A stretch of DNA of 64,000 nucleotides, taken from positions 682,001 to 746,000 of the forward strand of contig QEYB01001217.1 of assembly GCA_017562135.1 (NCBI GenBank). The letters run 5' to 3'. A model generated the notes under the pieces. That model saw only the letters and a list, made by a program, of their open reading frames with translations, ran no database searches and was not told where the DNA came from. The translations under genes and the position numbers were made by a program. This DNA comes from Dipylidium caninum. Lineage: Eukaryota > Platyhelminthes > Cestoda > Cyclophyllidea > Dipylidiidae. This document shows, in pieces, positions 1 to 11,765 of the stretch (position 1 is the stretch's first letter; each line of letters opens with the position of its first letter).

Positions 1-111
1 CACAACTTCCCTTTGAACTACTACACAGACGTGGAGCCAGAAACTTATCAAGCCATTAGCGCCTGCGTGAAGCGTTTAGAAGACAGAAAACACATGCGGC
101 GCTGTGATTAA
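1..111 (+). CDS. 3'-terminal exon of an unidentified gene (partial at left edge)
   Basis: From base 1 the first frame is open for 36 codons and ends in TAA at 109-111. The peptide begins HNFPLNYYTDVEPETYQA and ends KRLEDRKHMRRCD. It is mixed-charge, has no low-complexity character, and reads like the helical C-terminus of a soluble protein. The 5' part lies left of the window, so neither the start nor the family can be determined, and I do not recognise it. An AATAAA at 278-283, about 170 bases after the stop, is a reasonable cleavage signal and supports this being the real gene end. The main doubt is the short length. Protein-like composition and the downstream signal are the only support. 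Confidence 0.55.
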   Translation, partial: HNFPLNYYTDVEPETYQAISACVKRLEDRKHMRRCD

Positions 112-277
112 ATACTATAATTTTGTTCTATTTACTAAGTTTTATGGACTTTTGCTCCGTCCTTTAAGCAGATGGTAAGCGAACAGAATGGAAGGAAGTG
201 CAGGCTTATTGTGTACTAAGGATTTGGAGGGTGCCGTATTAAAAGCCCGTGACAGGAGAAAGTTGGAATGGAAAGTA

Positions 278-283
278 AATAAA
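278..283 (+). terminator. Putative polyadenylation signal AATAAA
   Basis: A canonical AATAAA hexamer lies 167 bases after the TAA of the terminal exon at 1-111 and on the same strand. The position fits a short 3' UTR. The hexamer is common in AT-rich DNA, so this is supportive rather than decisive. Confidence 0.35.
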
Positions 284-2193
284 ACAGCGTAGGTGTCATA
301 TTAAATTCTACTGCAAGTGGCAAAAGGACATAGGCGTCGATTGGGACAAAGTTGGAGTGTGGCAGAGAGGAAGACAGTTAAACTGTGGAGAAAGTCACAT
401 TAAGCGGAACAACTGGCAGGCCAATGGGATGTACCTTTTTCCATTGTTATTCATCGCCTTTTTAACCTTGCAAATGAAAACCCTTTTCCTTCATTGTCGC
501 GATTCCCGTCCACTTGCAGACGTAGGCGTGTCACGTATGTAAGGATCAGTAAACGTACAGATATGCAACGCTGGGTATTTTTCTGGCCATGTTATAATAG
601 CACTCTATGTTTTGTTTTAACATAACTCAAGTCGTAGTTTGGAGGTTTCGTTCGGCACACGAGCGGAGGCCTGGTTTACCAACCTTGTTGAGCTTCTCAA
701 CTTCCTACATGGTAATCGAGAAGCCTTACTTATTCAATGGAATTAATGATAGGGAGGAGAAATGCTATAGTTGTGCTTCTAAACGTGGTCCAGAGCGAAT
801 TACAGGCTAACTGGATGGGAGCCACATCATGCCGGTTGTGATCACCTCAATTCTCGTGTTGTGATCTAGCTCAGGTGACGGATTTTGATCTGCAGTGAAG
901 ATGCTTTCTTTGAAACACTCATTAAAGAGTGAAAAGATCAAAATTTACCTCGAAAATTTATGTTCATCCTCCAAAATGGTCCTAGGATTAACAGAACCAG
1001 ATGAATGAAAATTAGCACACTTGAGAATGAATTCTGCTGTATCTTCAATAATCTAATACTCTGTTTCCCCAATCCTGCTCTAGGTAGACGTTGCTCCCGG
1101 GCGTGTGTATCTGCAGACCGCTGTCACTGGCAACAAGCTGGGTATGAGAAATTCTAAGAGCAGGACGAGAACATTGGAATGCATGCTTAAAATAAGTCTT
1201 GCCTAGATCATAGCTGAAGGTTAGCATTTGAGGTGTGACTTTTTGTGCAAAAGACGGTTAATATATTGTCCGAAATAAATTAATTTCGGGTTAATGACCA
1301 GGTGCGCGCGAAAGTAAAAGTGAATCATGTGATACATTGCTACCCAAATGAATTTTAGATGGTTTGTGCTGGTGTATCAACTTAGTCTCAGGGCTTTGGG
1401 AACAGGAAAAAGATAAATTAAGTAAACTCAGGGGAATAATTTGTAATCATTTGAATGGCTAGATTTTGTGCGCACCACATTTGTGTGTCCAAGAGAAAAA
1501 CAGACTGCACTGAACTGTTACTTATTTATGCACGAAGTTCTGAAAATACAAACGAAAAAGGACTAGCAAGTCGGCTGCAAAATGTCAATGACACGCTTGG
1601 TGTGCTAATTTTTGGCAAAAACGTTGTAAGCTATATTGCACATAATGCATTATAAATGTGTGCACCCTGGAACCCCTTTGCTCCTAAAGGAGGACCAATG
1701 TTTTAAAAATTTCAATCTTTTTCTATTGTTTGTTTTTATCATCCAAAATGGTGACCTAATCTGTCACAGCAGCGGTGACTTTTTAAACTACGACGCTCCC
1801 GCATTCAAATGAATGGCGATTGCGCGCTTTGCCATACGATTAAAATTATCAAATCGTATAGCCGTAGTTAAGCTTTCTTCAACTAATGACAAAGTTGAAA
1901 AGTTTTTTACTTCATTACAGTGTTACTCTACGAACTATTGCACATTAATTAGGTTCCTGTTAACTTGCAACGGTTTTGATGTGTATTTTAAAGTACTCAG
2001 AGGTTTCACCGGGTTTCACCAAGTGAAACGCAATTGATAGAAATATCTTCAAAACAAGCACCTTTATATTACTTAATAAAATAGTGGCTCAACCTTACTT
2101 TTTTACGTACTGCCTTATTTACCGTATCATCATGGAATGAAGGAGTACATCCTCCTCCTAGTAATGCTCATTAATCCTTGACTTCCTTTTCAG
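284..2193. other. AT-rich intergenic stretch without a supported gene
   Basis: Only short chance ORFs are present here, many opening with non-ATG codons. I see no recognisable domain, RNA gene or tandem repeat. Confidence 0.5.
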
Positions 2194-2248
2194 TACAAAT
2201 GCCACAGGTGCTCCCTTACCCGGCTGACGATTCTCCTCCCCTACGAAG
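2194..2248 (+). other. Possible internal exon, 55 bases
   Basis: The segment follows a strong polypyrimidine tract ending in TTTTCAG and is followed by GAAG|GTACTT, a moderate donor. Read in phase 0 it gives YKCHRCSLTRLTILLPYE with one base left over. That phase would fit the LITAF exon starting at 3323. Another frame gives the proline-rich MPQVLPYPADDSPPLR, which looks more like a LITAF N-terminus but has the wrong exit phase. Its parent gene is therefore undecided. It may be an upstream exon of the LITAF gene, part of another gene, or a chance pair of splice-like sites. Confidence 0.25.
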
Positions 2249-2952
2249 GTACTTTACGCACGCAGGAAACGCTGAGCTCTTTTTATTTGGTAGATGTAAG
2301 ATTAATATTGAATACCCACTCCTCACCATATATGCATATAACACTACGAAAATAGTCTCGCGGGTATTGTGGCTCAAATTTCAAAGTCCCACGTTAGAAC
2401 TACATGTCTAAGCGTCCGAAAAATATTACGAAGAACATAATGTAGTTAATTCGCAACAATTTATGCGTGATCGAACTCAGACTGACTTTTACAATGATAG
2501 TTTTTCATAGGTTACTTTGAGCTATTATAGTATAAACGCACTCAGCGTAGCGTTTAAGGGTTGTTATCTACTGCACGAGGGACTTATAAAGCTAACCAAT
2601 GGAATCTCGTGTACTCTTCTATGTAATGTGACGCAAGCGCACATTTAGGCTCGTTTCATCCCTGTGTAAAAACATCGTACTATGCGTGGGAAGCGCCTGA
2701 AAATGCTTTTTTATATCGTCTTTTTGCCCTAAAAGCTAAGTTCTGCGCATGGCTTCTCTTGAAAACCATTCCTAATTGAGCGGTGATCTGAGTAAGCGCA
2801 TTTTGTTTTGGAGGAGTAGGTCAGCGTCTTATTAAAAATAAATCAATAGCGACATTGAATGATCACTACTATAAGAAATTCTAGAGGACAATCATTTGCA
2901 TAACAGAAGTCTTTGCAGCCGATGATTTCATTGATTCTATCCGAATCGTCGA

Positions 2953-3099
2953 ATGGACACAACTTCGACGTATGCCACATTTATCTTACTGTTTTGTATT
3001 ATCGATACTCTTTGTGTATACGCAGATATCCCAGCTAAGGCGTTAGATCACTCGCTAATTTTCCAGCGACCAAAGGCAGAGAATATCCTTGCATGCTAA
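2953..3099 (+). CDS. Small ORF with signal-peptide-like N-terminus, 48 aa
   Basis: An ATG-initiated frame of 48 codons ends in TAA. Residues 8-22 form a hydrophobic core (ATFILLFCIIDTLCV) followed by YA and then the polar stretch DIPAKALDHSLIF, which is the layout of a cleavable signal peptide. The mature part would be only about 24 residues, with a single Cys at the end and no dibasic processing site. It is therefore not a typical neuropeptide precursor. It may be the first exon of a secreted protein or a chance ORF in AT-rich DNA. It lies 224 bases before the LITAF exon on the same strand, but there is no evidence that the two are joined. Confidence 0.22.
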   Translation: MDTTSTYATFILLFCIIDTLCVYADIPAKALDHSLIFQRPKAENILAC

Positions 3100-3322
3100 T
3101 CCCAAATCCTACTCAATCCATCAATGGTTGATCAGAGAAACGTGCAAGAATATGTATTCTAAGTCGTCACCCCCTCAAATGGTATTTTATCAAGAAAACC
3201 AAATCAGACCGTTATTGAGGAAGATCTTGGGACGCCAGGTTAATGAACGAACATTTTGAACCATTCCTATTTTGACTTAAAAGCATTTATGATACTTCTT
3301 GCCATAGTGGTACCTAAAGCAG

Positions 3323-3464
3323 TCCTCGTGGAGGTGCCGGAAGTGTGCTTTGGTCCCAACCCTCAGGGCATGTATTGTCCCACCTGTGATACCCATATAA
3401 CCACCAATATAATTTACGAGAAAGGACGACTCACTTGGATCTCTTTTGCTATATTACTTCTGGC
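3323..3464 (+). CDS. LITAF-domain protein, penultimate exon (zinc knuckle 1 and hydrophobic segment)
   Basis: The exon opens after an AG at 3321-3322 (an AG at 3318-3319 would also work) and ends at GC|GTAAGT. It encodes the first half of a LITAF (SIMPLE-like) domain. An EVPEVCFGPNPQGMYCPTC run supplies the N-terminal CxxC knuckle, followed by THITTNIIYEKGRLTW and a hydrophobic ISFAILLLA segment. LITAF proteins are peripheral zinc proteins of late-endosomal and lysosomal membranes. The two CxxC knuckles bind one zinc, and the hydrophobic stretch dips into the membrane. Entry is in phase 1 and exit in phase 2, so exon 4017-4122 joins exactly. The upstream proline-rich part, often with PPxY motifs in this family, was not located. 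The acceptor lacks a good pyrimidine tract, so the exact 5' border is uncertain. Confidence 0.8.
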
Positions 3465-4016
3465 GTAAGTTTTTTCAAATCCTTATTGACTTATTAAAGA
3501 CGAAGCCTTGAGAGCACTACGTAAATGGCGATTGCCAGATAGGCCTACTTCGCATAGTCGAAGAAGTTGTTTGTCACTACCACGTATAATCTCGTGATTC
3601 GGTTACAATGAAAGCAACTGGAAATTAAAGCGGATTTAAAAGGTTGATCCTCAGCGAAAATCAAACAATAAATGCTGCCATTGTAGGAACATTTGTTACT
3701 TTTTCACTCTTAGCTTTCTTTGTATAATGTGCTTCTCTGGTTTAATGTTGTGCCTCTTAACTCATATTCGTCTAATTTGCGTCCATTAATGGCTATAAGA
3801 TGCTTCCAAATTCATTTTCAATTTGCTTTTTTCTTACAATGGTGCAAATTCGATGTTGAAGCTACAGTATTTTCAAGTTACGTATTTTAGCCAAATACAA
3901 TTGTGACAGACAGAGTTATGCAACCAGCACTGTACATAATTGAAACAAAGATTTATTTTGATAGGCCCCACCATATTTTGTAGTCAAATGAGTAATAAAG
4001 TCTTTTTTTTCTTCAG

Positions 4017-4122
4017 CGGCGGAGTTTTGTGCCTTATACCTTTTTGCTGTGATTCATGCAAAGACGTGAGACACACGTGTCCCCAATGTGGAAGAGATTT
4101 GGGCCTTTACAAAAGATTGTAA
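4017..4122 (+). CDS. LITAF-domain protein, last exon (zinc knuckle 2)
   Basis: After a T-rich tract ending CTTCAG, the exon continues the frame of 3323-3464 and stops at TAA 4120-4122. It encodes [19 protein letters not shown] followed by [15 protein letters not shown]. This is the C-terminal half of the LITAF domain: the LIPF-C-DSCKDV-H signature, then the second CxxC knuckle, ending in the Y-K-R-L typical of family members. The joined peptide reads ILLLA-GGVLC across the intron, as expected. The domain sits at the extreme C-terminus, which is normal for the family. The intron is 552 bases. Identification is by conserved residues and spacing only. Confidence 0.85.
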
Positions 4123-4444
4123 TCACAACCTTTTACTTTTATTTTGACTATGCTTTAAGTCGAAATTTGAAACCAACATTAGTATACAGAAACATTGAGG
4201 AGATATTAAGGTGGGAATGGGATGACTTAAGAACATAAAGATGCTGATAAGAAACATAATTATATCACCCCTAATGTTGCCAGAGTAGCACCTAAAATTT
4301 TGTCAAGCAAACGCGAATTAAGTGCGGATGATAGATATTTCACGAGATGCCGGAGGAATTGGATCCCATATCTCCGGATCAAATAATGGTCCGCTTTCAT
4401 ATGTTCGCGTTAAAATTTGTTAATAAAACTATGGCCGGCACACA

Positions 4445-4450
4445 AATAAA
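4445..4450 (+). terminator. Putative polyadenylation signal for the LITAF gene
   Basis: AATAAA lies 322 bases after the LITAF stop codon and just before the next gene's TATA-like element. It is the first canonical hexamer I see downstream of that stop. Confidence 0.35.
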
Positions 4451-4522
4451 TTTGTCTTTGCAGTTTGCCTGCTAAATTAAAATTTAAATATTTCCTTAAA
4501 ATGTAACAGTCACGGTTTTGTT

Positions 4523-4530
4523 TATATAAA
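4523..4530 (+). promoter_or_regulatory. TATA-like box upstream of the small membrane protein
   Basis: TATATAAA (in context GTTTATATAAATGAG) lies 65 bases before the first in-frame ATG of the following ORF. That spacing would allow a transcription start about 30 bases downstream and a short leader. TATATAAA also arises by chance in AT-rich sequence. Confidence 0.3.
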
Positions 4531-4594
4531 TGAGCTGTGTATCGTCCTTGAAAGATAAATACCGCCCGTTGCGATAATTTTGCGCTTCTATTCA

Positions 4595-4957
4595 ATGCAC
4601 ACACAAAGTGAATTCTCCGTATTTAAAGTCAATTACATGGCTCTTGGGCTTGGATTTGGTATTTTAATTTTGGCAATATTTTTTCTGTTTATTTGTCGAA
4701 ACTATGTGTACGATTATACTAACAAGGATCTCTTTTTGCCGTTTGGAATCATGCTAATCGTCGTTGCTGTAGCATTGATGATTACTTTTGGGGTACGCAT
4801 TGGCCAAGATTGGATTCATAGCACAGACTTTATGAAGCTAAATGCAGTTATCCTTGAAGAAAGTGGATCGGGACAACAGAATATGCAGCCGCAGACACCG
4901 CCGCACTCATTAATGACTGGTGCCTATAGTGCATTCACCATACAGTCACCCATTTAA
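4595..4957 (+). CDS. Small two-helix membrane protein, 120 aa (or 106 aa from ATG 4637)
   Basis: The ATG-initiated ORF ends in TAA at 4955-4957. Two hydrophobic helices are clear. The first runs ALGLGFGILILAIFFLFIC, followed by the polar loop RNYVYDYTNKDLF. The second runs LPFGIMLIVVAVALMITFGV, followed by RIGQDWIHSTDF and a polar Ser/Gln/Pro-rich tail. The first ATG (4595) adds a soluble 14-residue lead. The second (4637) puts the first helix directly at the N-terminus and may be the true start. An AG just before GTCAATTACATGG also allows this to be an internal exon entered in phase 1. I cannot assign the family. The glycine-rich first helix loosely recalls TMEM218-type proteins, but the rest does not match. 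Membrane topology is inferred from hydrophobicity only. Confidence 0.5.
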   Translation: MHTQSEFSVFKVNYMALGLGFGILILAIFFLFICRNYVYDYTNKDLFLPFGIMLIVVAVALMITFGVRIGQDWIHSTDFMKLNAVILEESGSGQQNMQPQTPPHSLMTGAYSAFTIQSPI

Positions 4958-7900
4958 GAATTCGATTTATAGCTTCATGTGTACATTGATGAGAATAACT
5001 TGGAGTTTATAATATATGCGACCTATGCTTTTTCTCACATAATCTTTTTTTATCGAATTTTCAATATTGTGACGTCTTAAAGCATATATCCGCTTCATTT
5101 TTCATATGTTCATGAATCGTAGTCTGCTACTCATCGGCGACCTTGAACCTTAAATTTGATCGGTTCTCTTTACCCCTTCTCCTTGTTAAAAGTAAGTTTA
5201 TGAATCCCGGGGCACGTCTCTAGCCTTTCATTCATCCCGCTCTTGGAGATCAGTTTTTGTTCTAGATTGATTCAACAGGGGTGAACTTTATAGAACTGGA
5301 AGTAGTTCATCGTCCATCCAACCTTTGAATACATATGAAATTAAAATAGTTAAATCAATATTTCTGCCGATCCAAGGTATTTACTATAGTAGTTAATCTC
5401 TTGATCTCTACAGTCTAATCTAGTTGTCCACTCTATTGAGCATTAAAACACCAGGCTTGGATGTTAAAACCCATCCTACTGATAAGCAAGCGGTAGAATT
5501 TTTAAAGACAGAGATTTGTATGCTAGTGGTGTCAGTTCGTGGGAACATTTGGAACCACTGTTTGTTAAATAACCACAGTACAAGAGCTGAATTTAAAGTT
5601 TCTTACGAACCATTACTGGTATATATGTGAAGTGAGTCAGGTGAATGGCATCTAATTCATAACTTTGGGGCCATTTCGAAAAAACAGTTGATCTCTCTTT
5701 CGGGAGAAAAAACGCCATTGTTTTTTCCTGAATATGGATTGTGATAGCGACCCCTCTAGTCATAATGATGATTAGAGATCAACTGACAAACTTTCTGAGC
5801 AAGCAATGTGGTATTACCTCGTGGTGATTCCGTTTTAAGAGAACTACTTCTTAGACTAGAAAGCTTTTCCCATTTAACACACTTAATCTCAGCGTTCCTA
5901 TTCTCAAAGAAGTATGGTTGAGTGATTTTTGAGTACGTCTTGAATCCTCTATTTCACCCATCCAACTCAGCATCGATAAGAACGTGTTGCGGAAGAAGTG
6001 CATGGAAATAATTTTTATGCCTTTAACATACAAACACTCGCCTTTTTAGCATTCAATCTGCAGTAATGTCCTGGGGTGGATGGATATCCGAAAATCAGCT
6101 CAGTAAGAGTAGGAGATAGTGACCAAATTGGGGTACTTTGGAAATTAGATACTAAAAATCGTAATAAATTCAGTGACAGAAGTAGGATGCACCTCAAATG
6201 ACAATTTTCTGTTCTTAAATATTTAGCACCAAGACGGTAAGTAATACGGTCGTCACTGCTACTTTCATTCTTTATTTTCTTTGACAAGCTTAACGAAAGA
6301 AAAACTAGTTGAGCAGCAAATTTAAATAATAATTCGCCTTCTTCTAACTTGGCGGGTTTTACCTTAGGAGAGATAGGTGGGAAATTAGGCACGTACGTGT
6401 AAACCGACCTCTAAAAAAACCCATTCGACTTACCTCAGTTATCCTAAACTGGAATGGTTGATGTATGTCACAGCCTCTTCCGCATCAGGACGCTTGTGGA
6501 CGAGCTTAAAAGCTAACTAATGTAAGCCACTGGTTGCGGAGTCCGTCTTCCGAGCGCATAGATATACCAACTATAAGTGTTTTCTCTCGGCATACTTTTC
6601 AACCACTTGAGTAGTATGAGTGGCTTGAGTAACGTCACCTCCCCCCCCCATAGTTGGCCCTAGTTCATTCCCTTCACGTTATTATTAATATGCCCTGCTT
6701 TGCTCAAAAGGGAAATACGACAGTCTTCGCAATTGTTAGTTTTTGTGATGCCTCGCGGGCGTTGACTGTACTGATGCATCAACTCTGCACAGCATGAGAT
6801 CGGTATCTTCATCGTTGTCTCGACGTCCCAGACACTAGCGCTCAGTGACAAGGAGATGCTGAGCACCTCATGAACAGCTACTTTTTCCACACTTGCATGC
6901 CACCCAACCGTCATTTCGTGCATAAAATGCTCTTCGAGAAGCAAAGCAAATGGCTGAGAAAGTACGTCCTACACCTTGAAAACATTCTCAAGACTAGACA
7001 AGTTAGAAGTTATTATCATTTATTTTAGTCACCAGAAGTTGTATGTGCTTTAGTTGGGCAACATTGGCCGAAAAATCCCCCACAGATTGCGGGGATGGAA
7101 TTAAATATTTGTGCAATAAGTGAGCGGATTGGGTGATGCAAATGAGTTGAATAGACGAGCAGAACATCCCAGTATTAAGTGTCTCCCTAAGAATGACATC
7201 AACAAGTGGTGAAAAACTCCTCGTCTTTCCTCCTCCCCCCCCCCCCTTAAAGTGCGACCAATTTAAGCTCTCATTCTTTGTCTCATCAATAATGGAGGCG
7301 CATCCCTGCTCATTCGACGGCTTCTCAGTGGCTTTTCACTGTCCCCTTCGACTAGACGCCTCCCCTCCTCAAAGTGGCCTCTCTAACCCCTAATGTTAAA
7401 ACGTCCTAATAAGAGACTAGCGAGTTGTGGTGAGATTTAACTAACCCATCTCCAGGATGGTGGTATACAGCAACGAGTGAAGAAACTCACTTAAAACGCC
7501 CTTGGGCGTTGCCCTAATCATAATATAATAGAAATACCGAGCCAGCGAGGAAGCCGGGTAATTTGCTGTGCAATGCCGAATGCGACTGACATCCACTGTG
7601 CCTCTGCTCTGCTGTGCTGTGCAATCATAAGAGCCAGCAGCGCATTAACCACCTACAACCATCCTTCCGTGTTCACCAAATGTTTGTGGTGTAAATGCAA
7701 ACTGCCTACTCTTTAAATGGACGTTGACGAATGCACTCAGGCGTGAGATATTCATTGCCGACGAACATTCAAGTGAGACTTCACTCAGACTGATAAGGCG
7801 CCGCACTCTGAGTGTGCATAGTCGTGTTTGTCAGAGATGAAATATTTCTCCTAAAAAGGCGCAAAATCAGTCAATGGATGAGGTAAAGTTCTAACACAGC

Positions 7901-10900
7901 TTGCATTAAAGACACTTGGTTATAAAATGATGAATGCCAGCCACAACTCTACCTTTCGGCTTCCTCAGTCTGAGATTTCTACATTGCATAAGTATTACCA
8001 TGCAATAGGCGCAATGTGGAATGAAATGAGGAAAGAGAGGAGGTGAATTTGCTGACAGTCTTCTTAACTACACTTTCCTCGTCTTGAAAGACAGCCTAAC
8101 AATAGACAAGAGGGTACAATGTAGTGTTAACTTTCCTCTCGAGCGGCGTTTGTTTGGCAGGTAAACCAGAAAGATGACTGCAAGGCAGTCAATTATTAAT
8201 CTGCACCCGACCATTGCAAAATTGTCAAAATTAAATGTGTTCGACATTTGCTAAGTGATGCCTCGAGGGTTGTGCAGGAAAAAGAAGTTTATGCTGTCAA
8301 AGAATTTTGGCAGGTTCCAATATTCCCCCACCGCACTTATTTGGCTATCGTCGGTGTGGTGTTAAGCATCCTTCTCTCGGTAAAAAGGTGCGGGTGTGGC
8401 TCCGTTTCATTCCAGTTTTGTGTAAGGCTGTACAGATCACGTTAAGGCGCCAGCAAAGGTGCAAATTGGAAATTTGGGAAAATTACCTGACGAGGGAAGT
8501 TCAAACGCCTCCTCCCTGCCAATTGTCATTGGATTACCCGAGACCGAATTGACGGCATCGTAGTGGAGACCTCCTGCCCGGGCCGATCAACATGGCTTTA
8601 CGAGGAAGTAGGCATTTTCGCCACACTTGCACCGGACTAAAGTGAAGGGACGAGGGGGACGCAAAAATATCTGAGAGTTGAAGGAAAATTCGCAAGTCTC
8701 CTTACTCTCGTTTCGAGCTTAATGGTTTATTTGCACATTACGGAAACGATACGTGTTATTTTTTTGGAATTAGTCTACTTAGACACAGTCTATTCACAGA
8801 CGGCCTCCCTCCCCTCCCAAGCCAATTCCATCAACGTTTCGATGATGGAGACATTTTGCCTAAACCCTGCTCTTCCAAGCCTTCCGTCTTTTCTCTGTGC
8901 ATTCTTCTTCTCCTCCTCAAACTATGCCATATAATTGTGGGTTGTGGTTTTGCTGAGGGAAATTGCAGAAATGAATTGTTGGCAAGGTGAGAATGTCATC
9001 GGCGTTCATATTAAAGTAATCGAGGTGAGTCGCTCCGTAAGTATAATTGAAACATTGGAAACATTTTGAGAGCCGGCTTGAGTGAGAATACTATAAAATA
9101 CTGAAGAAATTGCAAAAAAATATGTGTTACAAGGAAGGGGCGAAATTGTTCAAATTCTTGCGTGTCAAATGCAATAAAATGTAACATTTGATCAGCGGCA
9201 CGAAAGAAATCGGCGTTGAATAGGCGATCCGTAGAGCTGAGCTGCACCAAGCAGCTTCGGTCTGGAGCTCATCTTGGCACGATCACCGTCGGGGGGACTT
9301 ACTAAGCTTCTCTTTATGCAGGAGTGACTGATTAACCGGCGGATATGCGATTGACAGAGGCCATAAAACGGCGGTTGCATTAAGATAAAGGGGCTAGGCT
9401 GATGTCACTCCTGTGCGAAAATTCGACGCTGGTGCTTCGGAGTTGACTTGGCAGAGCTGTCAAGTATGTGCTGCATGAAAACGACTACAGAGCAGGGGGA
9501 GTGTTGAGGTCCCCACTCGAAAGACTAAAAGTTCCATACCAAAAGGAATAGATGTATGTAAGTGACTAACATTCCAAAGTCCTCCTACTACAAACTCAGC
9601 CACTCTGAGGCGCTTTCTCCCTGCCCCGCCATTGCATATTGCTTTTTCGAAGGCGAAGTGAGACTCCCGAGGCAGGCTACTAGCCTATTAAGGTAAACTG
9701 ACCTACATAAAATGGCCATGTCAAATTTGCCCTTTCGCCTCATTTGGTGGATGAGTCTTACTGCTACTTTAATATCTGTTAGTAGTACCGGGTTGAATGC
9801 ACCAGTAGAAGATGAATAACGGTTAAATTATGGTCTCACTAAGATGGAAATGAGATATTTTCAACTTATTCTAGTCACTTGGACTCAATTCCGGCCTATT
9901 AACATTATTTAGACGTTGTGAGCTGCAGTGCGACACTTAACACTCACGACCTATTAGGCAGCTAACAATTCATTACCAGGGTAGAACAGAAGGACCAGAG
10001 CTGGTGAACGGGAAGTCTGCGTCAAGCAGCGTGCATTCAGTGGACATGACTCTCGTGAGGCACTGTCCAACCCCTCAAAGGAGGCAGGGAACTTTAACCA
10101 CCAACGTAGTATAACGAACCAGAAAAACAGGTTTTCTTTATAATTAGCAAGAACTGTGGACACATTCATTTACTATCTACAATGCCATTTGCTCTGTCGA
10201 TGTTGCTAACTGGCATACTCGAGACTGGCGCAAGTAATGGAAAGCAGAAGCTAGATGGAGGGCAGTTGTTCATCCAATCCCAGTGCACAACATTTGATCG
10301 TAGACTGTCCCGACAACCACCGATTAGTGCGGCTTGTGACAGCCAAAAGCCAGCAAGACTTTCTGACGGCGTCGGGACTGGTAGAACTCGGTTATTTCTT
10401 TAAAATGACTGGCTTGTCCTAATTCAGTGGCGGGAATAGCAAGAATACCGAATCACGTGGAGAAGATCCCATGAATCGGGCGTTCCGTTAGCTCGGAGGA
10501 GAAGGCGCAAAACCGAAGTATTTTGTTCCAGGATTAACCGTTTATGTAGTCACACGTATAAATCTGTGAGGCGATTAAATTTGGCCGAAACCTGAAGGGT
10601 AAAAGAGGCTACCTCTGTTGCTATGGCGATCACAAAATACAATACTGTTGTATTGACTGCCTGCAGGGGAGCATGCAAGAGTCCAGTCGCGAAAGAGGCC
10701 TAATTCCGAATCATCGTACTACTGTCCACCCTCTCCATCGCTACCCGTCGTTCTGTCTGCCAGACCCCCTCACTACTTCTTCTGTCAAAAATCCACCTGT
10801 AAAGAGTACTTTTGCCTCTTGACACTTCAAGATGACTTCTCCTAATTAGACAATCATGCAGCTTGTTGTAGTTTCTAGCCACTGAGGCATTTGCACTTCA

Positions 10901-11765
10901 ACTGACGTGTTTAACGCCGACAATCACTGACGATAGACTTAACAGTCGCCGGGCGTGGTGCTGCGACCGTGTTTTAAAACTGGCCCATCGGACCCTTCCC
11001 AGTGACCGACATGGCGTCCTCTGTTGGCAGGTGGTGGAAGAGAAGCATCCTCTTCCTTCTCTGTCTGCCTTTCGATAGACACCTAAACTGCCTCCTCTCC
11101 ATTAAAGCCGCTTTCATAGTGCATTTGACACAAGAATGACTTTCCTACCCCAGCGGACTTTGTTTCTATTAGTGGTAGGATCGGGCGCTTAACTGGGTGA
11201 CAAGATACACTTTTTCTCTGGTAGTGGCGCAATCCTCACGACTTTAGCCAAGCTAATACACGTCGGCTTAATTTCTGCATTTTAAAGTTGAAAGTGAGGA
11301 AATAGTGCGCGGACCTTGAGTTGAAACTTCCATTTACTGGCTTTTGGGATCAGGACGGGGACACAAGCCATTTTCATATGAGCGTCAATCAAAGGAAAGA
11401 CTAGGGCGGAGCCTGCGGCATCCGATCAAATGCGGAGAGAGGAAGGACATCGCTGGGTATTCCGCCTGATACACAGTGATTTGCCTTTCCCGAACCAGGC
11501 AATTGAAAATATTTAAAAAATCTGCTTACCATCTCAGAGTCAGAACCTGTTAATGCCTTTTTCTACATAATTCCAGAAGAAATCACAAAATCCTACGTGT
11601 TGACAAGATCTGTTCGGGTGTAGGGTGGGAAAGGGGGAGGTGGTGGTGGCGGTGGAGGAAGAGGAGGAGGAGGTCATGTGGGTGTGTGCGTGTGTTCGAG
11701 GGCAGTAAGCAAGAATGCGATGCAGCAGAGTGGGCCGGGAACAGGGGAGTGGGAGAGTGTGGACT
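4958..11765. other. Intergenic stretch without a convincing gene
   Basis: ORFs here are short, and most start with GTG or TTG. The longest is a 125-codon minus frame at 6015-6392, which matches no family I recognise. A pure C run occupies 7235-7246, and a 7-bp perfect palindrome (AACGCCC, two bases, GGGCGTT) lies at 7495-7510. Base composition changes from AT-rich on the left to more balanced on the right. The right end, 11625-11765, is the GT/GA-rich 3' flank of innexin A. Confidence 0.5.
7235..7246 (+). repeat. Homopolymer run C12
   Basis: Twelve consecutive C residues on the plus strand follow a CT-rich stretch. It is a simple length-variable tract with no evident function. Confidence 0.9.
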
